Shown here: in pieces, positions 56,657 to 64,000 of the stretch
How positions within the stretch are numbered: position 1 is the first letter of the stretch
Layout: every line of letters starts with the position of its first letter
Assembly: GCA_904066235.2 (NCBI GenBank)
Contig: CAJFCV020000006.1
Coordinates: 5,332,001-5,396,000 of the forward strand
DNA length: 64,000 bases
Source of the DNA: Bursaphelenchus xylophilus
Taxonomy: Eukaryota; Nematoda; Chromadorea; Rhabditida; Aphelenchoididae
Reading direction: 5' to 3'
Position numbers and translations under genes: made by a program
The notes under the pieces: generated by a model
The model's database searches: none
Seen by the model: the letters and a program-made list of their open reading frames with translations, nothing else
What the model was told of the DNA's origin: nothing

Positions 56657-59212
56657 CGAATATCCAACATCAAGAAGGGCGAGGTCCTGGGAATTGCAAA
56701 TTTTCAATTTGGAAAAGCGGAAAAATAATTGTAACAAATAAAATCGCGGGATGAGTTTATGGGGATCAGTGTATTTCGAAAAGTAAAATTTCTTGACGCA
56801 GAAATCGCTGTTGCAGAAATCGTCAACATGTTTTGGTTGCACGTTGGTAAAGAATTTGAATTTTTGCAATTTTCGGTTTGAAACATTTACGGTATAAATA
56901 TAGTCTTCAATCAAAAAAAATTTCTCCTATCGAAACGCACAAATTTTTTTTCTCTGACTAACTCTTCATTTTCCGTGGTCTCTCCCTCTCTTTCCAAAAC
57001 ATCGTTAAATTTGTTTTTGCAAAACTTGAGTTAAGTTAGTGAATAGTGGCCTGTGTATAGTAAATACGTGAAATTTGATCAAAATCTGCATAACGCGGTT
57101 CCATTTCTACATAAATTTGGACACAGAAAATTACGCTAGCGTATTTTAAAGAATCGCATCATAAAAACTGGTGCTCTTTAAAGTCCATGCCTTCAATAGT
57201 GGTCCGGCTGTTCCATACCCTCTTAAACATGATCCTACGTCCTTCAAAGCTCCCGCAAATCCAGAAATTCCGGATTTTCGTACATCCGGCCTCCTTTTTT
57301 CCTCTTTAACCTCCAGAATAAGTATCTGAATGCCCAAAAAAATGCGCGAAATTGGATCAAAAAACTTTCTTCTTCATGAAGAGACCCTAAGGAGTGATTC
57401 CGGTAATCCGCGCGGAAAGTGCTGGGCGGAAAATAATTATTTTTTCATATTCCCAAAAAACACCAAAAAAGGAAGAGGGGATTTCGAAGGACTTCTCGGA
57501 ACGGTAATGACTCTCCCCGACCGCAGGCACCCCTATTTACACCGCCCTCGGCTGACCCTGAATTTCTTTAAGGTTGAGGGAATGCGGGACGATAATCTTG
57601 GATTAACAATATCGCCCTCTGACTTTGCGAGGATAAACAGAATCGCGATCTGAGAAGAGGAATTGTACTGGGAGATGCAAAAAAGATTCAAAGAGGAATA
57701 ATCTTTTCAGAATCAGCCAAGGGAATCTCCTTTTTTAGGGAGGAGCATCTGGGCTATGACATGATTTGATCAGATTTGGGGATCAGGGACGGAATGAGTC
57801 AAGTGTTACGCGCGGAGGAGAGATGACAAAATTCCATTTTGTCACTTATGCCGTTAAGATTTCTATAGAGTACAAATATACTTCAAGTAAGTCTGGCTTA
57901 TCATATCGAGAAAATTCAATGTAAAGTGTGGATCACAAAAAAATGGTCCACGCTGCCAGTCTTACATTTTTACTTGCCAAAAAGTCTCAATTACCCAGCT
58001 TCACAGCCCAATAAATAACCCGACAGATCCAGAACTGCCCGCAAACAAAGGCCTGACCTTTCCTCCCCCAAACAGCAGATCCGAGTTCATAAGCCGTCAA
58101 CTTTTTATGGCCCGACTCTTCGCCTCCCTGATTGGCGGCACTACCAATTATAGACTGTCCCGGGAACCCTCCCTTTTTTCGAAAAATTGCGCCCTTGTTT
58201 GGGTCCATCGGATCGTTGAATGAGTGACCGGAAACCGGCGGAGAGGGGGGAGAAAGGGGGAAAGCGAGTTCACACCCAAGTGGAGGGCGAACACAAGTAT
58301 CCGCGCCATTGTCAAGCCGATTTCCGAACCAAATCCGAACGACTTTAAACATCCACAATAAATGCCCCGAGGCTGCAAGAAGGCAGAATATGAAACGTGC
58401 TATGGATGAGGGAGTGTATTGTAAAAAGAGGAACGAAGGGAAGGGCAGTGGATTTAACACAAATTTAGAGCTAAAAATGAGTAATGGGGGAACAACAGAA
58501 CATTTCGTGCGACGAGAGCCTGAATAACGGCAAAGCAAAATCTTCGACTTTCAAGAATTGCACGGTGCACCAGATGGAGTACTCACGCAACCCTCCTATT
58601 GTAATACCCCAAAATAAAAATTAAAATTTTTAAAAGTAAAATCCAGAAGTCGACTTGACCTTCACTCTACTCGATTCACATTACGAATCACTTCCACCTT
58701 CATCTGAACCCTCCAGAATTACCGTGAACCTCCGGGAGAAACCACGAAACATCCGAAGACTATACAATGAATCAAAACAGAGTAATTACCGCGATCCGCC
58801 CGAGCAAAAACTTTAATTATGGCGCCGAGCAAACCGGTAGAACCGAAACATCCAGGAGGATATTGCGGTTTATACGCTAACCTTCGAGGATTACGCAGTT
58901 ACAAGTGGTCAATTTAATCCCAAAAAGAGGCGTTTCGAAGGAGATCTTTGGTGATTTATTCGAACAAAATGTACAAAACGGAGAACCAAACAAGTATTTA
59001 CAATTTAAAAGCACTTGATCATCTTTTTCACCGGAAAAAAATAAAAATTACACATGCATTTGGTCGCATTCATAATGGACAATATAATTTTTGACCTCAG
59101 ATCCTAAGTTGACCCATAGATCACAAAAAGAGGTCAGCCTGTCTTAAAAAGTTATACAATGGAGACTAGAGCCCATAAATTGGGATAATAAACTCGGAAT
59201 TTCCTTAAAGTA
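56657..59212. other. Gene-poor region, 2.5 kb, with one uncertain reading frame
   Basis: A minus-strand frame of 183 codons (58538-57987) contains hydrophobic stretches (SIARFIFCLLAASGHLLWM and AFVCGQFWICRVIYWAV). It is the longest frame not explained by another gene, but there is no splice, signal or family evidence, and a frame this long could arise by chance. A plus-strand frame at 57330-57653 is less convincing. One GCACGGTGC palindrome lies at 58560-58568. No RNA gene or transposon seen. Confidence 0.4.
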
Positions 59213-61955
59213 TCAAAGCTTCCCCCGGGGATTGCCCTCAATTAATATCCTCCTGGTGCCCGGAAGTAATGAGAATGGGGTTGGAAATGTAATTGTAGGC
59301 TGATTCGGGAACAACGTCCACAAGCTTGTCGCTATTGGCCTTGGCGTTGTAAAAAAGCTGAGATCTTGGCCAGGAAATAAAGTCATGGGAGCTGATGATG
59401 TTAACCATGGAAAAAGGGGGCTTACTGTAGTCTCTTGTTGAGAAAATGGAAATTGAGGTCTAGTGAATGGTACTGAAGGAGGTTGAGGTTGTTGACTGAA
59501 GATAGCGGCCGGAGTGGATGTAAAATACGGATTTACCATGATATTTGTCGACGATGTCATCGAGAGTAAACTCTCGTCATTTGGTAGGTTATTTATTGGG
59601 TTGGTAGGTCGAAAAGGAACTGGTGGGGTAAACTGATACCAATATGGTGTCGATGTTGCCAATTGGAAAGCCTCTGACGATGATATTACGCTTTCTAAAA
59701 GATGAGGATATAGCAATATAAATATTTATTTCCACAACTTACTTTCAATTGAGCTCCCATTAAACAATCGCTGATAAAACGGAACCATGGGTACTCTTTT
59801 TGTAAACAACTCCTCGCCACCCATACTGGGAGTGACATCATTCCCGTCGATTTCCTCCTCTTCCGTCTGATCTGTTGCCCGTCCAGTGAAGAATGGATAG
59901 TTCTGGGTAAATGGCTCTTTTTCAGTCTCGACTGCCTGAGGGGTAGAGAGCGGAACTCCCGGATTATCTGGCTGTTCATTTGTCTCTTTTGCCTTCGGCC
60001 GTTTCGACGTTACATCCCACGGTAAAATAAAAATGAGAGATGGGGAGAAGGTTGAGATCTCTTCGTCTGTTTCAGCGATATCAGAAGCCCCTTCGTCTTC
60101 CAGGGTGCCTGTCTCGACTTGATCTGATGTGCTTTGGCTATTTCCTTCTTGACTTTCAACTATAGGCGGTTCAGTGGAGATTGTAGTAGATTCCGAAATA
60201 GTAATAACAAAATTAGTCGTTTCTTCGGATGTCACAGTAGTCAGATCTTCCTCCAAAGTGGTTGTAACCTCTTCCAAATTCATCGTGGGATACAAAGTGT
60301 TCTCATCATTACTGTAACTTCCGCTACTGCTCAAAATTTCTTCTTGTAATCCCGTCGCTCCTTCCGGAGAACTCGCTTGGTATACTGTAGAGTGGCCCGT
60401 ATTCCCGGGTGGTTGAAAGTTTATTCCTTCAAATAAATTAGTAACATTTATACTGAACAACAACGAATAAGTTAGTGAGTTATTAGTGAATCAACTTATA
60501 CAGTAATATCGCAAAATAAATTCAGATTAGTAGTGTTAGATTCCTACAGCGTTATGTCGAACCTGCATTTGGAGTTGTGGGTAGTAAAATGGCAGAGGGG
60601 AGAGTGATCTGAGCGTTGGTTGTCGAACTTGTTTGTAAAAGTTGCGGGCTGTCGCTGCAGGAAGTCCCGATATAACTGATGTCATCTACTATCACAAAGC
60701 CTCCAGAATAATCGGGACTGTTGTGGACAAAGTTGTCAGCGATTATGTACATCTAAAATACAACATTAGTTATTGAGAAAGGGTTTTCAAAAACGAAGTA
60801 AACACTACCTTAAACGGCCTTCCGTTGTGATCTGGGATCGACAAATAGACGGGACCTGGTTCACTTTCGGATAACATCGTCGTGCAGAAATAGAAGCTGT
60901 TGTCACCCAGTATCATCGTGCAGAAATTGACCCTCACCAAAGAGGAACTCCAATAACTAGAAGGGAAATTACATAATTCTACGCAAAAGTGCGACTTTCA
61001 CTTCTTGGAAATGGAGTCTTGTGGATACAAATTTTTCAAAAAACATCAACCATTATTACCTTGCGTAAAGTCACCGCCGAAAAATGCTTTTCTCTGGCAG
61101 TCTCCTCATTTTTATACGTTTTCAATTGCAAAAATTGTTCGAGTATCTCACCGGGCTCGTAGTAAACCGTAAACTAAAATTTTAAGGAATACTTGGCCCA
61201 CAGGAATCACGGATCACGCACACAAAAATTTAAAAAAATGCGGCGCCTTCTTTAACACTCTTCTGCTGCATGAAGATGACTCAACATCGATTGATAAAAG
61301 AAAAAACAAGACCAACTTACTTCAACAACAAATGCCCCGGTCCTTCCTGGCACGGAATCACGGAGCTCTCCAAAACGGCCCTTGCCTTCGGGTCCAATGG
61401 ATCTTCCGTCAACGCTATGGCATACGATCCATCTAAAGCAATGTTTTTTATGTCATGAAAACGTAACACCAAACAAAAACTACTTGAAACACAAAAATCT
61501 TTTGTTCTGATAACATTTTCTAGTGTTTTACTTACTTGGAGGAATACTAGTGCCAGTGGCAACTTGTAAAACAACTGCTTCGATCGGGAGTTCACTCTGA
61601 TACCATGGCAAAGAGCTGTTATCACTCGTTTTCCACGCGCATTCCATTCCAAAACTAGTGCAATTCAATGTGGATTGGTCCTTCGGATCAGAAAGGGCAT
61701 TCCCATTTACGTTCGTGACCGGCGCATCCCCATTTTGCATAAAATTATTAGCATTTGGTAAAGACATCCTTGTCGCTCTACTCGTAATTTCGCTCTCATC
61801 TTCCTGGCCGACCAGCTGATTCGATCTGAGTTGGGCTAGTCTGAGAGCCGAAGAGCAGGATTCTAAAAGATCTTAGCGAACAAAGACGGGATCTTACCCG
61901 AAAAATGGAACAGAGTTACCAGTACAAATGAACATAGGAGATTAGAGGTGATCAT
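59213..61955 (-). CDS. Secreted MAM-like domain protein with Ser/Thr/Pro-rich mucin-type tail
   Basis: Exons 61955-61898, 61862-61536, 61432-61321, 60956-60809, 60752-60563, 60452-59743 and 59694-59213. A signal peptide (LLCSFVLVTLFHFS) is followed by a MAM-like domain: LNCTSFGMECAWK at its start, LESSVIPCQEGPGHLLL, the strand VRVNFC, and the closing GGFVIVDDISYIGTSC. The rest, about 450 residues, is rich in Thr, Ser, Glu and Pro. The join 60563/60452 is off by one base. A short in-frame segment near 61150 (FTVYYEPG) would fill the MAM fold but also misses phase by one base. So the model needs transcript evidence. MAM domains mediate adhesion; here a surface or cuticle-associated mucin is likely. 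Confidence 0.65.
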
Positions 61956-62230
61956 GTCGAATAAATAACTTCACAACATTTTAACGAGAGCCTGAGGGGG
62001 AGACTGGTCGAGTTATATAGCGTTATTATTCCTCTGCCTACGTTTCGTAGGATAATCTCGGGTAAAAACAAAAAAGTTTTTATTGGATCAAACGCGAGCT
62101 TGTGTATAGCAAGTGCAATCAAGTGCAAGATTGGGGGAGAGGCGTGGGGATGGGGGCGGCGATGGGATCTTCTGAGTCGGGCGGAGGCGCTTCGTACAGG
62201 GTTTGGCGGGTTTCGACCATCGCTTTCACA

Positions 62231-64000
62231 TCAGGCTGCAATTATAACATTGTACATCATCTGCTTGAAAAAATCCTCTGTCTACCGTAATATTAAAAAC
62301 ATTTCTAACATTCCTAACCTCCAACATACTTACCGAATCAGGGACAAAAGTCACCATCCGGCATTTGAGATCCTTATCTATTCTGAGGGCAGCGGAAGCA
62401 TTTTTAAACGTGTTACCGTACACTGGGGCCGAGAAAATGGTCACCAATTTTCGATCGTTGAAGAACCAAAATCCATCCATACAAAGCTGATGAGCTCTCA
62501 GGATCATTTCCAATTTATTTACATTCAAAAGCTCGTCAATTACCTGAAAAATATTCTAATAACCCCATCGTATCCTTCCTTACCCGATTTCCGAAACAGA
62601 ATCCAGAGCCTCTCGTACTGGTTCTCCAGAAATTTATGTCATGTTGAGGGTCCGCCCAAAGCATATCGTTGATGATTCCCTGAAAACAACTTGATAAAAC
62701 TTAAGGGGCGGTTAGGTCCCCAGCCCTTTTTGCCCTGGACGTTTCTGCCCTCACAATTTTTTAGGCGAACTGAAAATCGCCAAAGTATAACGGATTTGAT
62801 CAAAAGAAGCTGGCCTGCTAGCCGGGGACCGAGTGTAGTAAGAATTGCGTCTGTGGGGACAAAACCGGTCTGGAGACAAAGACGGCCAGGGAACAAAACT
62901 GGGGTAGGAAAACCACTACAAACTGGCCAATCAACCTACCTTTGACGGGTTTCTGATTGGTTTACTTTCCTTTTTGATCTCTTCTAAACCATACATTAGA
63001 GGAGATAGACCCCCGTGCATGCAAATGATCTTCTTCTCAATCACAGCACCAGCTGGAAGAACGTTGAATACCCGCTGAAATGAAAAAATAACCTTTACAA
63101 ATTTCGTGGATAAAGATAATGCATAATACATAAGGTGCTTCAACAATATTCCACAAATTCGAAAACGCTTTGCGGTATATTTCTTTGAACCTCCTGTAAA
63201 TTTTTAAACGTAAACTCTCACTTGAAATACTTCCCAACAAGTCTTCGCATAAGGTAAGCCAAACACCTGTTCCAATTCATCCATAAATCCGTATTTCTTG
63301 TTTACTCTTCCGCATTCGTGATTCCCTCGGAGAAGATACATGTGCTTTGGGTACAAAACCTAAGACCAATTCAAAAACCAAAAAAGTACTCACCTTATAG
63401 GCTAACAACATCATAATGCACTCCAAGGACATCCCTCCCCGATCTACATAATCGCCAAGGAAGCAGTAACGAGTGTTGGGTGGTCTTCCAAGCAAAATGA
63501 ACATGTTGATAAGATCATTAAATTGGCCGTGAATGTCTCCGCAGACGTAGAGACCGGCGCGGATGTCGATCAAGGCGGATTCGGGAGACAGAAGATCGAT
63601 AGCCCTCTTGCAGATAGTTCGAATTTCTGACGGTGTATACCTGAGCCGATGGACCTAAAAATAAAGGATCAAAAGATGTCATAACTGAATCATAACTAAG
63701 TGCTAAACCACGAAAAATCTGAGAAAACTTAATCACTTACTCCTGGTTGAACCTTCGCGTAATGTCGATCCAAAAAAGCGCCGATATCAAAGTTTTCGAT
63801 GACTTTATCCTCAGTTATGCAACTTGACGTAGTGGCTCCGATCGGTTTGCTGAGGGCCTTGCTCTTCTCTGATTTCGCTTCCTCTTCGTCAGTTTTTAAT
63901 TTTTTGACCGATTCGATCTAAATTCTTAGAACAATAAGAGCGCTATTACTTACAGACGACTTCATAGTCGGATCTACAGTGATAGACGGGTCTTGTATTG
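62231..64000 (-). CDS. PP1-like Ser/Thr phosphatase with N-terminal extension (partial, 5' end outside window)
   Basis: Exons 64000-63954, 63917-63741, 63654-63394, 63359-63222, 63074-62940, 62679-62584, 62543-62334 and 62263-62231, all in phase 0. Metal-binding and catalytic motifs are intact: GDIHGQ, GDYVDRGG, RGNHECGR, CMHGGLSP and RAHQ. The loop that in PP1 reads SAPNYCGEFDN is SAPVYGNTFKN here, so the toxin-reactive Cys is replaced by Gly. At least 75 residues rich in Lys/Glu precede the catalytic core, more than the few residues of classical PP1. Many nematode PP1-like genes of this type are sperm-enriched, which cannot be tested here. A stretch at 63076-63220 was not used because it holds a stop in the needed frame. 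The last small exon (62263-62231) is weakly supported. Confidence 0.83.

Noticed and set aside
57987..58538. 183-codon minus-strand frame as a membrane-protein gene
   Set aside because: A frame of this length can occur by chance in a window this size and nothing else supports it; kept only as a note.
61040..61180. Extra exon of the MAM-like gene (FTVYYEPG and following)
   Set aside because: The protein sequence fits a MAM domain, but neither the acceptor nor the donor keeps phase with its neighbours; left out of the model and reported as a phase problem.
63076..63220. Extra exon of the PP1-like gene
   Set aside because: In the required phase it has a stop, and joining 63222 to 63074 directly gives a normal PP1 core.

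Overview
This 64 kb window is nuclear DNA from a nematode. The gene content points there: a trehalose phosphatase of the GOB-1 type, an MSP-domain protein, a nematode-type tyrosine phosphatase, a PP1-like phosphatase with an N-terminal extension, a ZP/cuticlin-like membrane protein, a PLK4/ZYG-1-like kinase, and many secreted cuticle- or surface-type proteins. So does the gene structure: compact genes, introns mostly of 35-80 bases, acceptors of the TTTTAG or TTTCAG type, and genes nested in introns. The species cannot be named from the sequence. Exon models were built by hand from splice consensus and reading-frame continuity; most join in phase and sum to whole codons, and the few that do not are flagged.

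Layout. 1-3681 (-): secreted protein alternating lustrin-type Cys-rich and Kunitz-like modules, cut by the left edge. 4543-7897 (-): PH plus PDZ-like protein. 9606-10970 (+): three small secreted proteins. 11171-13771 (+): PLK4/ZYG-1-like kinase. 14205-19167 (+): PAN/thrombospondin-type secreted protein, with a degenerate tyrosine phosphatase gene nested on the other strand (16379-17927). 19286-20604 (-): unknown, probably nuclear protein. 20928-24805 and 28749-30177 (-): two paralogous secreted C-type-lectin-like proteins with the same six-exon structure; intron 2 of the first holds a mariner-type element into which a second element has inserted. Between them lie a cluster of GCACWGTGC palindromes (25.1-25.4 kb), a small Lys-rich protein and a single-pass membrane protein with a MITE in an intron.

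30560-34616 (-): a beta-propeller-like protein and mitochondrial ribosomal protein mL37. 34950-36267 (+): PARP-like gene without a WGR domain. 36652-40421 (+): five tandem small secreted proteins, mostly Pro-rich, four of them sharing an upstream element. 40691-42617 (+): complete PARP2-type enzyme. 42824-44033 (+): short-chain dehydrogenase. 44426-47103 (-): trehalose phosphatase with an MSP-domain gene (44961-45697, +) in its last intron. 49988-51964 (-): GPAT-type acyltransferase. 53706-56656 (-): ZP-domain membrane protein with a long cytoplasmic tail. 59213-61955 (-): MAM-like mucin-type secreted protein. 62231-64000 (-): PP1-like phosphatase, cut by the right edge.

The genes do not form one pathway. 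A theme of secreted, cuticle or extracellular-matrix proteins runs through the window, mixed with housekeeping genes. The most unusual signals are the tandem secreted family with its shared promoter element, the palindrome cluster, a recurrent 15-base intronic motif, frequent GC-AG introns and two opposite-strand nested genes.
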